The notes under the pieces are model-generated. The model did no database searches. It had not been told where the DNA came from and worked only from the letters and a program-made list of their open reading frames with translations. DNA of 10,413 nt from an uncultured Porphyromonadaceae bacterium. Lineage in GTDB: Bacteria; Bacteroidota; Bacteroidia; Bacteroidales; Muribaculaceae. Below are positions 1 through 6,997 of this stretch, in pieces (the first letter of the stretch is position 1; each line of letters opens with the position of its first letter). A program made the translations under genes and the position numbers. The DNA lies in NCBI GenBank assembly GCA_947177605.1, contig CAMWUX010000022.1:1-10413 (forward strand), read 5' to 3'.

Positions 1-2
1 CT

Positions 3-677
3 ATGGACGCCACACAAAGCCGGGCAGTAGCACAGCGTATCAAGTACCTGATTGAGAAGCTAAATCTCAATCAGACACGCTTTGCGCGCAAACTCAGTCT
101 CGATCCGGCCAATCTTTCGAAAGCCCTCAATGGCAAATTGCCAATCACGGCCGGACTGATCAACCGTATCGCCGCCGACTTTCAGGTATCGAAGCGCTGG
201 CTCGCTACCGGAGCCGGGATGCCCTTCGAAAAGCCTGTAGCCAATCCCCCGCATCAGCAGCCGGAGCCTGATGGCCGTATTGTGCCGATCTACGATATCG
301 ATGTCACCGCAGGATGCAGCGAGCTATCGCTTGAATTCACTACTGACCGTATCATAGGATCCATTATACTGCCGTCGGTGAAGCCCGGAAGTGTGATAGT
401 GCGCGTGTCGGGCGACTCGATGCAACCCGATATTCTCGACGGCTCTTACATAGCCGTGCGCCCCGTCACTGATCCCGATTGCATATTCTGGGGTCAGATC
501 TACGTGGTGGTGATGGACGACTACCGTATGGTGAAGCGTGTGCGCCGCAATCCCGACCCCGAGAAGGTGAATCTCGTGAGTTCCAATCCGCTCTACGATC
601 CGATAGAGATACCCCGCTCCAAAATACGCCATCTCTATCTCGTGGAGGCTATACTCAATCTCAAACTGCAATGCTGA
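3..677 (+). CDS. XRE-family transcriptional regulator with S24 (LexA/CI-like) peptidase domain
   Basis: A 224-residue protein with two recognisable parts. Residues about 10-66 form an XRE-type helix-turn-helix (NQTRFARKLSLDPANLSKAL is the core), expected to bind an operator. Residues about 92-220 form an S24 peptidase fold of the LexA/CI/UmuD type. The likely nucleophile is Ser139 in the motif GDSMQPDI, and the general base is Lys178 in YRMVKRV. An Ala103-Gly104 pair in VTAGCSE lies where the self-cleavage bond of LexA/CI proteins is found, so RecA-stimulated autocleavage is possible but unproven. The ATG at position 3 gives a normal family N-terminus; a slightly earlier start cannot be excluded because the upstream sequence is outside the window. 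The stop overlaps the start of the next gene, so the two are probably cotranscribed. Its targets are unknown. It could be a cellular stress regulator or a domesticated prophage repressor; no other phage genes are visible here. Confidence 0.88.
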   Translation: MDATQSRAVAQRIKYLIEKLNLNQTRFARKLSLDPANLSKALNGKLPITAGLINRIAADFQVSKRWLATGAGMPFEKPVANPPHQQPEPDGRIVPIYDIDVTAGCSELSLEFTTDRIIGSIILPSVKPGSVIVRVSGDSMQPDILDGSYIAVRPVTDPDCIFWGQIYVVVMDDYRMVKRVRRNPDPEKVNLVSSNPLYDPIEIPRSKIRHLYLVEAILNLKLQC

Positions 678-1399
678 TGATACGCCATATCATATTGGGT
701 ATAATTGCTTTATGCTCGGTTTCGGTCGTGGCGCAGACCGACTACGACAGTTATGCGGTGAAGGCTCAGCGCTACTTCGGGTATAAGGAATGGGCCAGCG
801 CCGGCGCACTCTATTCGATACTGATAGCCGACCGTCCGGAAGTGACGGATAATTACAGCCACGCCATAGTGGCTGCCGGAATGCTTGGCGACTCTATCCA
901 GCAGGTCAATCTTACCCATATCGCGCTTACCAATCAGATCAATGTCGACTCACTCTTCACCTCTACTGAGCGCACGAGTTTTGAAGTAGGCCAGACTTCG
1001 CTTTACGAGAACTATCTGCTGCTCATACGCTCCGACACTCCCTGGCTGGCACGTGTGATCGACGGCTATCTGCTCCGCTACTATTCATATCGCTCCTACG
1101 GTCCCGGCATAGTGGAATACTCTCTGCGTATGCTTGAAGGCGCTCCGGCCGATGACCGCTTCCTCATGTCGCTCGCCGAGGGTTATCTGCTATGCGGTGA
1201 TATAGCGGAAGGTATCGACACATACCGGCTCGCGGCCGAAATCAATCCGGCCAACTACCGCGCTCTGCTCTTTCTGGGCAATTACTACAAGGAGCAGCCC
1301 GACGACGATTCGCGATCGCTTGCCCGACTATATCTTCAGGCCGCCAATAATCTCCATCCCACACCTTACGTGGAGGAGGCACTCCGAAATCTGCAATAA
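671..1399 (+). CDS. secreted or periplasmic tetratricopeptide-repeat protein
   Basis: A 242-residue protein starting at the ATG at 671; an in-frame ATG at 677 is equally possible. Both overlap the TGA of the upstream regulator, which implies coupled translation. Residues 4-21 are a hydrophobic signal peptide (RHIILGIIALCSVSVVAQ) with a probable signal peptidase I site after VVA, so the mature protein should be in the periplasm. Residues about 27-60 and 160-235 look like TPR helices (AEGYLLCGDIAEGIDTYRLA followed by a second helix pair from about 194), suggesting a protein-protein interaction scaffold. The reading frame is open upstream to 479, but that extension overlaps the S24 domain of the first gene and would bury the signal peptide, so I reject it. 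No enzymatic motif is seen. Partner and role are unknown; pairing with the S24 regulator may be only operon packing. Confidence 0.82.
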   Translation: MLMIRHIILGIIALCSVSVVAQTDYDSYAVKAQRYFGYKEWASAGALYSILIADRPEVTDNYSHAIVAAGMLGDSIQQVNLTHIALTNQINVDSLFTSTERTSFEVGQTSLYENYLLLIRSDTPWLARVIDGYLLRYYSYRSYGPGIVEYSLRMLEGAPADDRFLMSLAEGYLLCGDIAEGIDTYRLAAEINPANYRALLFLGNYYKEQPDDDSRSLARLYLQAANNLHPTPYVEEALRNLQ

Positions 1400-1405
1400 T
1401 ATCAC

Positions 1406-1414
1406 TAACTTTGC
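1406..1414 (+). promoter_or_regulatory. Bacteroidetes-type -7 box upstream of the LOG-family gene
   Basis: TAACTTTGC matches the Bacteroidetes sigma factor -7 consensus TAnnTTTG with the commonly following C. It sits just after the TPR gene stop and 21 bases before the ATG at 1435. I see no good TTTG at the -33 position, so this is a half-supported promoter. It also argues against using the TTG at 1411 as the gene start, since that codon lies inside the box. Confidence 0.5.
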
Positions 1415-1434
1415 AATCCCAAATCATATCGCGT

Positions 1435-2031
1435 ATGCTCACTAACATTCCCGACATCACCGACGCCATCACCGTATACGGCGCATCATCGGAAGATATA
1501 GCCCTTTCGTTCAAGGAGCAGGCTTTCGAAGCCGGTCGCCTTATAGCATTGTCGGGTCATCCGCTTGTGTGTGGTGGAGGACGTGCCGGACTGATGCGTC
1601 AGGCCATCGAGGGCGCCGCTTCCGAAGGGGGTGTCACCGTAGGTGTGCTTCCATCCTTTATGGTGGCCAAAAACTGGCAGCATCCGGCGCTAACCTATAT
1701 GGTGGAGACAGATTCGATGCACACGCGCAAGGCCACCATGGCCCGTATGTCGCAGGCCGTGATAGCCTGCCCCGGCGGTGTGGGTACATTCGAGGAACTT
1801 TTTGAAATCATCACCTGGCGTCAGCTCGGCCTGTATCGTGGCAATATAGTGATACTCAATGTCGACAGATACTACGAACCGCTGATCACTATGCTGCGTT
1901 CGGCCGCCGCTAACGGATTCATGCACCCCGACTGTCTCGCCATCTGCCGTGTGGCTTCCGATGCCGTCGAGGCTGTGGAGATGGCTCTCGCTCCTGCCGA
2001 CACCACCGACTATTCACGTAAAATTCACTGA
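1435..2031 (+). CDS. LOG family protein (nucleotide 5'-monophosphate phosphoribohydrolase, TIGR00730-type)
   Basis: A 198-residue Rossmann-like protein of the LOG/lysine-decarboxylase-like family. The family hallmark PGGVGTFEE is at residues 113-121, and the Arg98-Lys99 pair in SMHTRKATM matches the second conserved active-site element. Residues 47-60 (GGGRAGLMRQAIEG) are the nucleotide-binding glycine-rich turn. Characterised members cleave the N-glycosidic bond of cytokinin riboside monophosphates or of AMP, releasing the base and ribose 5-phosphate. In gut bacteria the physiological substrate is usually unknown, and old annotations as lysine decarboxylase are misleading. I chose the ATG at 1435 rather than the in-frame TTG at 1411 because it gives a normal family length and leaves room for the -7 box. 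The next gene starts 13 bases after its stop. Confidence 0.9.
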   Translation: MLTNIPDITDAITVYGASSEDIALSFKEQAFEAGRLIALSGHPLVCGGGRAGLMRQAIEGAASEGGVTVGVLPSFMVAKNWQHPALTYMVETDSMHTRKATMARMSQAVIACPGGVGTFEELFEIITWRQLGLYRGNIVILNVDRYYEPLITMLRSAAANGFMHPDCLAICRVASDAVEAVEMALAPADTTDYSRKIH

Positions 2032-2044
2032 TCCGTCTTAGCCC

Positions 2045-2926
2045 ATGCCGGTAGATACCCTGCATATTGCCAGCGATACTGTAATAGCCACCCCACGGGT
2101 GGCTGACACTGCTGTCGCAACTCCTGTGCCTCCGCGACGCAAGAGTGTGCTTACCGGCGATACCATCATCCTCACCGAGGACTATGCGCCATGGAACCCT
2201 GCCGAGCAGGCAGCTACCCATACCGGTAAGGTAGGATACTACACCGGCATCCGGGGCATACCGCGCCGTCCCGTGCCCGGCTACGACTCCCTGGTGATGA
2301 CTCTGGTGATAGGTGTGTTTCTGATCATCGCAGTCAATCTGCGCCACTACTCTACGTTCCTCAAGACATTCTGGTCAAATATCTTCTCGGTGCGCCGCCG
2401 CCAAAATGCATTCGACGAGCGCGCCACAGTATCGGAGGCAAGGGTGATGTTCTCTCTCGTGCTGCTGCTCTGTCTCGGCGAGGGAATACTTCTCTACACC
2501 GGCCTCAACATCTCCGATGTGGAGGGCATACCTACATTCGCAGGAGTGACGCTTATGATTCTTGTGGCGTTGATCTACTATCTGTGGCAACTTGGAGTGT
2601 ACCGTCTCATCGGATATGTGTTCACTACCCGCAGGCGCGCACTCTCGTGGTTCAAGGGATTCACTTCGTCGCAGGCGCTGCTGGCCGTGATGCTCGCGCC
2701 CCCGGCCATGCTGGCTCTCTTTATGCCGGCGCTTGGTATGGTGCTTACCGGAGTTGGACTGGCGCTCTATGTAGTGGCGCGTCTTTTCTTCATAATCAAA
2801 GGATTTAGAATTTTTTACCACAATTCATTCTCCCTTGTTTACTTTATTTTGTACCTTTGCAGTCTCGAAATAATACCTTTGATTTTTATCTACAAAATCG
2901 CCGGTTTCATAACCTTCAGTCTCTAA
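2045..2926 (+). CDS. DUF4271-family integral membrane protein
   Basis: A 293-residue protein. Residues 1-78 are soluble and rich in Thr, Ala, Val and Pro. A multi-spanning region follows, with likely transmembrane segments near 82-99, 134-154, 164-184, 209-231, 232-252 and 262-288. The short charged loop RRRQ (about 117-120) and RRR (196-198) fit the positive-inside rule. Architecture and position directly before hemD match the Bacteroidetes-specific DUF4271 family, whose function is not known. The 13-base spacing from the LOG gene and 19-base spacing to hemD suggest a shared transcript. The last 40 codons are clearly more AT-rich than the rest and contain two promoter-like -7 boxes for the next gene. 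No catalytic residues are evident; a membrane role linked to tetrapyrroles would be speculation from neighbourhood alone. Confidence 0.82.
   Translation: MPVDTLHIASDTVIATPRVADTAVATPVPPRRKSVLTGDTIILTEDYAPWNPAEQAATHTGKVGYYTGIRGIPRRPVPGYDSLVMTLVIGVFLIIAVNLRHYSTFLKTFWSNIFSVRRRQNAFDERATVSEARVMFSLVLLLCLGEGILLYTGLNISDVEGIPTFAGVTLMILVALIYYLWQLGVYRLIGYVFTTRRRALSWFKGFTSSQALLAVMLAPPAMLALFMPALGMVLTGVGLALYVVARLFFIIKGFRIFYHNSFSLVYFILYLCSLEIIPLIFIYKIAGFITFSL
2848..2881 (+). promoter_or_regulatory. promoter region for hemD inside the 3' end of the DUF4271 gene
   Basis: Two copies of TACCTTTG, both exact matches to TAnnTTTG, lie at 2852-2859 and 2874-2881. The second is preceded by TTTG at 2848-2851 with 22 bases between, close to the usual -33/-7 spacing of 19-21. 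The surrounding stretch is AT-rich. A start from the second box would give a leader of roughly 60 nucleotides before the GTG at 2946. The region also encodes the last membrane segment of the upstream protein, so the boxes could partly reflect coding. Confidence 0.5.
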
Positions 2927-2945
2927 TTAGTAAACCATTACGTTA

Positions 2946-3695
2946 GTGAAAGTAAAGAAAGTATTAGTATCGCAGCCGAAGCCCGCGTCTGAGAAGTCGC
3001 CCTACTACGAAATAGCCGAGAAATACGGGGTTCAGATCGAATTCCGCCCCTTCATAAAGGTAGAGGGTCTTACGGCTAAGGAATTCCGTCAGTCGAGGAT
3101 TAACATTTCAGACTTTACAGCTATCATATTCACAGCGCGCACGGCTATTGATCATTTTTTCCGTCTCTGTGAAGAGCTCCGCGTAGCTATACCCGACACC
3201 ATGAAATACTTCTGCACCACCGAGAGCATCGCCCTCTATCTGCAGAAATACATCGTATACCGCAAACGCAAGATTTTCCACGGCTCCACCGGTAAGCTCG
3301 ACGGTCTGGTGAGCGCCCTCACCAAGCACAATAAGGAGAAGTATCTCTTTGTGGTGAGCGATGTGCATAAGACCGACGAGACCAATGTGCTCGACAAGAT
3401 CAATATCGACTATACCAAGGCTGTGATGTATCGCACGGTGAGCAACGACTTTGCTCCCGATGAGCCGTTTGACTACGATATGCTGCTCTTCTTCAGTCCT
3501 TCCGGTATCGACTCGCTGCTGAAGAATTTTCCCGACTTCAATCAGGGCGACATCCGTATCGGTACCTTCGGCTCCACCACGGCACAGGCCGTGAAGAATG
3601 CCGGACTGCGCCTCGATATGGAAGCACCCACCCAGCAGGCACCGTCGATGACAGCAGCTCTTGACCAGTTCCTGAAAGAGGAATCCAAGAAATAA
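2946..3695 (+). CDS. hemD: uroporphyrinogen-III synthase homologue
   Basis: A 249-residue protein, the usual HemD length. HemD cyclises hydroxymethylbilane with inversion of ring D, giving uroporphyrinogen III, the branch point to haem, sirohaem and corrinoids in the cytoplasm. The sequence follows the Bacteroidetes version closely: N-terminal VLVSQPKPASEKSPYYEI, the FTARTAIDHFFRL segment of domain 2, FDYDMLLFFSPSGIDSL near residue 179, and the C-terminal IGTFGSTTAQAVKNAGL with the conserved Thr pair at the active-site cleft. Translation starts at a GTG, chosen because MKVKKVLVSQP is the family N-terminus; no in-frame ATG fits. It has its own likely promoter inside the preceding gene and lies 35 bases before rnpA. 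Gut Bacteroidales commonly lack much of the early haem pathway, so the working substrate in this lineage is worth questioning. Confidence 0.9.
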   Translation: MKVKKVLVSQPKPASEKSPYYEIAEKYGVQIEFRPFIKVEGLTAKEFRQSRINISDFTAIIFTARTAIDHFFRLCEELRVAIPDTMKYFCTTESIALYLQKYIVYRKRKIFHGSTGKLDGLVSALTKHNKEKYLFVVSDVHKTDETNVLDKINIDYTKAVMYRTVSNDFAPDEPFDYDMLLFFSPSGIDSLLKNFPDFNQGDIRIGTFGSTTAQAVKNAGLRLDMEAPTQQAPSMTAALDQFLKEESKK

Positions 3696-3730
3696 GTAAT
3701 ACGCACTTTCATATCGCTCCTTCGGGTACC

Positions 3731-4165
3731 GTGTCGTCGCTCAGACTATACAAGAAAGAGAAGTTGCGCAGTCGCACCGCGCTCGGCAATCTCTTCGGAG
3801 GCAGCCGTGGCGACCGACGTGCGTCATCCGGTCCGGGTCCCGACGGCTGCTCGCTCGCTTATCCCTGGCGCGCCGTGTGGCGTATCAATACCGAGCGTAG
3901 CCATGAAGGCGCCAAAGCGCAATTTGCGATCATGGTACCGAAGCGCAGGCTCCGTCATGCCGTTGACCGTGTGACGATGCGCCGCCGTATGCGCGAAGCC
4001 TATCGGCTCAACCGTCATCTCCTTCCTCCAGAAGCTGCCTGCCTCGATATCGTATTTATCTACGTGGCTCCGCAACTCACATCCTATAGCCACACCCACG
4101 GTGCTCTGGTCAAGCTGCTGAGCCGTGTGGCCGAATCCCTTGTGCCCGCATCAGAAAACCGATGA
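3731..4165 (+). CDS. rnpA: ribonuclease P protein component
   Basis: A 144-residue basic protein, the protein subunit of RNase P, which assists the catalytic RNA in removing 5' leaders from precursor tRNAs. The N-terminal [18 protein letters not shown] matches the family helix and loop. The RNR signature is at residues about 71-95 ([20 protein letters not shown] then YRLNR), with the Arg/Lys cluster that contacts RNase P RNA. The start is GTG, and the protein begins only a few residues before the family core. Residues about 24-40 form a Gly/Ser/Pro/Asp-rich insertion between the first helix and the YPWRAVWR strand; I would expect a shorter loop there. Its TGA overlaps the yidD ATG as ATGA. 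The usual rpmH neighbour is absent; the hemD-rnpA-yidD-tatD order is instead typical of Bacteroidetes. Confidence 0.93.
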   Translation: MSSLRLYKKEKLRSRTALGNLFGGSRGDRRASSGPGPDGCSLAYPWRAVWRINTERSHEGAKAQFAIMVPKRRLRHAVDRVTMRRRMREAYRLNRHLLPPEAACLDIVFIYVAPQLTSYSHTHGALVKLLSRVAESLVPASENR

Positions 4166-4374
4166 TACGCCGTCTGCTCACTCTTCCCATCCACTTCTAC
4201 CGCTACTGCATCTCACCGCTCACTCCGGCGAGTTGCCGCTTCACACCTACATGCAGCGAATACGCCATCGAGGCCATAATGCGTCACGGCGCTATCAAGG
4301 GCACTTGGCTTGCCTTGCGCCGGATATGCCGTTGCCACCCATGGGGAGGCAGCGGATACGATCCCGTGCCATGA
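4162..4374 (+). CDS. yidD: YidD membrane protein insertion efficiency factor
   Basis: A 70-residue protein with the complete YidD/DUF37 signature: an amphipathic N-terminus (residues 1-20, [16 protein letters not shown]), then [15 protein letters not shown] (25-39), a middle HGAIKG (42-47), and the C-terminal [17 protein letters not shown]. The cysteines at 25, 31 and 58 are the conserved ones. YidD is a small inner-membrane-associated protein thought to aid YidC-dependent insertion of membrane proteins. The gene overlaps rnpA and the downstream TatD gene by ATGA junctions, so all three are probably translationally coupled. YidC itself is not in the window. Confidence 0.95.
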   Translation: MIRRLLTLPIHFYRYCISPLTPASCRFTPTCSEYAIEAIMRHGAIKGTWLALRRICRCHPWGGSGYDPVP

Positions 4375-4979
4375 CAGAAATAATAGATATCCATACTCAT
4401 CGCCCCGGACCGCAATCGATACTCAATGTGGAGCCGGGCGACCCGGTGCCGGCGCAGCCATTCAGCGTAGGCATACATCCCTGGCATCTTCACGATGCTA
4501 CGCCACAACTATGGGAGCGACTCGAATTTATGGCATCACAGCCCGGCTGCATGGCGATAGGCGAGACAGGATTCGACCCTAACGCCGGAGCGTCGCTGTC
4601 GGAGCAAGCCGAAGCGTTCGAGCGCCACGTGGCTCTGAGCGAAAGGCTCGGAAAGCCGGTGATAGTGCATTGCGTAAAGTCGCTCGATGCTCTCATAGGG
4701 GCTCGTCGACGTCTGCAACCTGCGCAGCCGTGGATATGGCACGGATTCCGCGGATCGCCTGAGATGGCTGACCAACTGCGCCGCCACGGCATACTCTACT
4801 CTCTCGGTCCGCGATTCAATCCGGCTACGGCGGCTTCCACTCCCCTTGCGGAGCTTCTGCTTGAGACCGACGACGATCCTTCGGTGACGATAGCCGATGT
4901 GGCCGACCGTGTGGCGCAGGTACGCGGAATGTCGACGCGGGAGGTATTGGACAATGCAAAAACTTTTGTAAATTTGTGA
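4371..4979 (+). CDS. TatD-family metal-dependent hydrolase
   Basis: A 202-residue amidohydrolase-superfamily protein. It carries the metal ligands His8 and His10 in DIHTHR, Glu65 in AIGETGFD, His100 in VIVHC, His124 in IWHGFRG, and Asp167 in LLLETDDD. E. coli TatD and relatives are Mg2+-dependent DNases or deoxyribonucleases; the substrate of this version is unproven. It is about 50-60 residues shorter than E. coli TatD, which is normal for the compact Bacteroidetes form. The ATG at 4371 overlaps the yidD stop and puts the metal motif at residue 6. A longer in-frame opening from 4125 would read through yidD in another frame and is rejected. The last codons contain the upp promoter. Confidence 0.9.
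   Translation: MTEIIDIHTHRPGPQSILNVEPGDPVPAQPFSVGIHPWHLHDATPQLWERLEFMASQPGCMAIGETGFDPNAGASLSEQAEAFERHVALSERLGKPVIVHCVKSLDALIGARRRLQPAQPWIWHGFRGSPEMADQLRRHGILYSLGPRFNPATAASTPLAELLLETDDDPSVTIADVADRVAQVRGMSTREVLDNAKTFVNL
4946..4976 (+). promoter_or_regulatory. upp promoter (Bacteroidetes -33/-7 type)
   Basis: The -7 box TAAATTTG lies at 4969-4976 and matches TAnnTTTG exactly. ATTG at 4946-4949 serves as the -33 element with 19 bases between. The pair straddles the last codons of the TatD gene. The expected transcript would begin about 10 bases later, leaving roughly a 40-nucleotide leader before the upp ATG at 5029. Confidence 0.6.
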
Positions 4980-5028
4980 GCGTTACTACACCGACAATTC
5001 TACATACCCAATAATTCCCCATACAGCC

Positions 5029-5682
5029 ATGAAAGTAATCGACTTTTCAAAGACTCCTTCGCTCGTAAGCCAGTATATGGCCGAACTCCGTGATGTGAAC
5101 GTACAGAAAGATATGCTGCGATTCCGCCGTAACCTCGAGCGCATCGGCGAAATCATGGCCTACGAGATAAGCAAGACGATCGAATATGAGACTGTCGACA
5201 TCACCACTCCTCTCGATGTAGCCAAATGCCAGATCATTAAGGAGAAGCTGGTGCTTGCCACTATATTCCGCGCGGGTATCCCCTTCCATAAGGGCTTTCT
5301 CGACTATTTTGACCATGCGCAGAACGCTTTCGTATCGGCCTACCGCAAATACCGCGAGAAAGAAAACTTCGACGTATTCATCGAATATATCGCTTCGCCC
5401 CGTATCGACGGCAAGACCGTGATCATCGCCGACCCGATGCTTGCTACCGGATCATCGATGGAGCTTAGCTACAAGGCTCTGCTTACCAAAGGCACTCCCG
5501 ATAAGATTCATGTGGCTTCAGTAGTGGCCTCACAGGCGGCTATCGAATATGTGAAGAAGACATTCCCCGCCGACAAGACTACCGTATGGGTAGGCGCCAT
5601 CGACGATAAGATCAACTCTCACTCCTATATCGTGCCCGGCCTCGGCGACGCCGGCGACCTGGCCTACGGCGTCAAAGAGTAG
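5029..5682 (+). CDS. upp: uracil phosphoribosyltransferase
   Basis: A 217-residue cytoplasmic salvage enzyme that makes UMP from uracil and PRPP. The PRPP-binding loop is at residues 131-144 (VIIADPMLATGSSM), the flexible RAGIPFHKG segment is at 81-89, and the uracil-binding IVPGLGDAGDLAYG is at 201-214. The whole chain follows the Bacteroidetes form (AELRDVNVQKDMLRFRRN at 18-35). It has its own promoter overlapping the end of the TatD gene and is thus set apart from the upstream operon. Its TAG stop lies inside the 3' end of the opposite-strand MATE gene, an 11-base tail-to-tail overlap with no space for a terminator between them. Confidence 0.96.
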   Translation: MKVIDFSKTPSLVSQYMAELRDVNVQKDMLRFRRNLERIGEIMAYEISKTIEYETVDITTPLDVAKCQIIKEKLVLATIFRAGIPFHKGFLDYFDHAQNAFVSAYRKYREKENFDVFIEYIASPRIDGKTVIIADPMLATGSSMELSYKALLTKGTPDKIHVASVVASQAAIEYVKKTFPADKTTVWVGAIDDKINSHSYIVPGLGDAGDLAYGVKE

Positions 5683-6997
5683 CCTTCCGGAAATAATATA
5701 CGAATAGAGCGGCAGCGCATAGCAGCGATACCGCGAAACTGTAGACCACACCCTGCACTCCCCAGCCCAAGGGATGAGCCATCAGGTAAGTGGCCGGCAT
5801 ACCGATCACTATGTAGCTCACGAATGCTATTCCGGTCATCGGGCGCACATGTGCCGTACCTCTCAAAGCGTTGGCAAAGGTGATCTGTGTGGCGTCGGCA
5901 TACTGGTAGCATACCAATGGTACGAGCAGTGTCAGACTCATGGTCACCACCGCCGGATCATTGGTGAATATCCGTATCACCGTGCCTCCTGCGAAAAAGA
6001 ATATAGCCGACGACATCGTGGCCGTGAGGAGCATCAGCCGGTAGCCTGCTCCGGCCGTGCGCCGCATCAGCGCCTTGTCGTCATGGCCGGCGGCATTGGC
6101 CACCATCACTGACACAGCTGTGGCCAGTCCGTAGTAGATACAGAAGCCGAGCATACCCAGACACACTATTACCTGATATGATGCCAGTTGGAGTGTGCCG
6201 AGAGTACCGCATATCACGGCCGCGATAGTGAAGGATCCTGCCTCGAAAAGCATCTGGAAAGCCACGGGCCAGGATGTGGAATAGATTCTTCCGCACTCCC
6301 CTCTTTCGAGGCGTGAGGCTGCGAATCCCTGCCGGTAGATGCGGAAATCAGATTTGGAGAAGAATACCCATATCAGCACTAGACAGCAGGCTGCACGGGC
6401 CAGCAGTGTGGATAATCCGGCGCCGTTGAGCCCCATTTCGGGCATACCCCACCGGCCGTAAATGAAGGCGTAGTTGCCCGCAATGTTAAGTGCATTGGAG
6501 GCTATGATGATCCACATAGGCAGTTTGGTGCGCTGTATGCCGTAACTCCACTGGGCGAACACGCCGAAGAGGATAAGAGGCACCAGCGATGCAAGCACGA
6601 TGAGGTAATATGGGCGGATGAGAGGCAGCAGTTCCGGTGGCTGTCCCATAAGCGGCAGGAAGAGATAGAGCGCTCCCATCACGGCAATCACAGCCAGTCC
6701 GAATAGCGAATTGACCCATAAGGCATTCTTCACCAGTGAACCGATCTGCTTATGGTCATCGCGACTGAAGAGAGATGCCACAAGAGGTGTCACCCCGTAG
6801 GAGAATCCCATCAGGGTGAACAGGGCGGAATTGAACAGATTGTTGACAAACGAAGCCGCGGCAAGCGATTCGGTAGAGTAATTGCCTACCATAGCCGTGT
6901 CGCAGAAGCTCACCACGATAGTGCCGAGCTGGCTCACGATGATAGGCGCGCCGAGGCGCAGCAGGGATATGTAGAGATCAGTACTGCTCCTGCGCAT
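5672..6997 (-). CDS. MATE family efflux transporter
   Basis: A 441-residue polytopic inner-membrane protein with the two-lobed MATE layout, about 12 hydrophobic segments. The N-lobe opens with RLGAPIIVSQLGTIVVSFCD and TAMVGNYSTESLAAASFVNN, the typical TM1-TM2 motif of NorM-like proteins. The second lobe restarts near WPVAFQMLFEAGSFTIAAVI (about residue 243). Family members export cationic drugs, dyes or metabolites using Na+ or H+; the cargo here cannot be read from sequence. The ATG at 6997 lies 20 bases inside the end of panB, so it is probably cotranscribed and coupled with it. A link of cargo to pantothenate metabolism is not supported beyond that. Confidence 0.92.
   Translation of the reverse strand: MRRSSTDLYISLLRLGAPIIVSQLGTIVVSFCDTAMVGNYSTESLAAASFVNNLFNSALFTLMGFSYGVTPLVASLFSRDDHKQIGSLVKNALWVNSLFGLAVIAVMGALYLFLPLMGQPPELLPLIRPYYLIVLASLVPLILFGVFAQWSYGIQRTKLPMWIIIASNALNIAGNYAFIYGRWGMPEMGLNGAGLSTLLARAACCLVLIWVFFSKSDFRIYRQGFAASRLERGECGRIYSTSWPVAFQMLFEAGSFTIAAVICGTLGTLQLASYQVIVCLGMLGFCIYYGLATAVSVMVANAAGHDDKALMRRTAGAGYRLMLLTATMSSAIFFFAGGTVIRIFTNDPAVVTMSLTLLVPLVCYQYADATQITFANALRGTAHVRPMTGIAFVSYIVIGMPATYLMAHPLGWGVQGVVYSFAVSLLCAAALFVYYFRKATL

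Noticed and set aside
479..670. A longer N-terminus for the TPR protein.
   Set aside because: It overlaps the S24 domain coding region in another frame and would place the signal peptide internally.
2375..2821. A 148-codon open frame on the minus strand, opposite the DUF4271 gene.
   Set aside because: It is rich in His, Glu and Arg, as expected from antisense reading of a membrane protein gene.
4125..4370. A longer N-terminus for the TatD-family protein.
   Set aside because: It would overlap nearly all of yidD in another frame and lacks family similarity; the ATG at 4371 puts the metal motif at the normal position.
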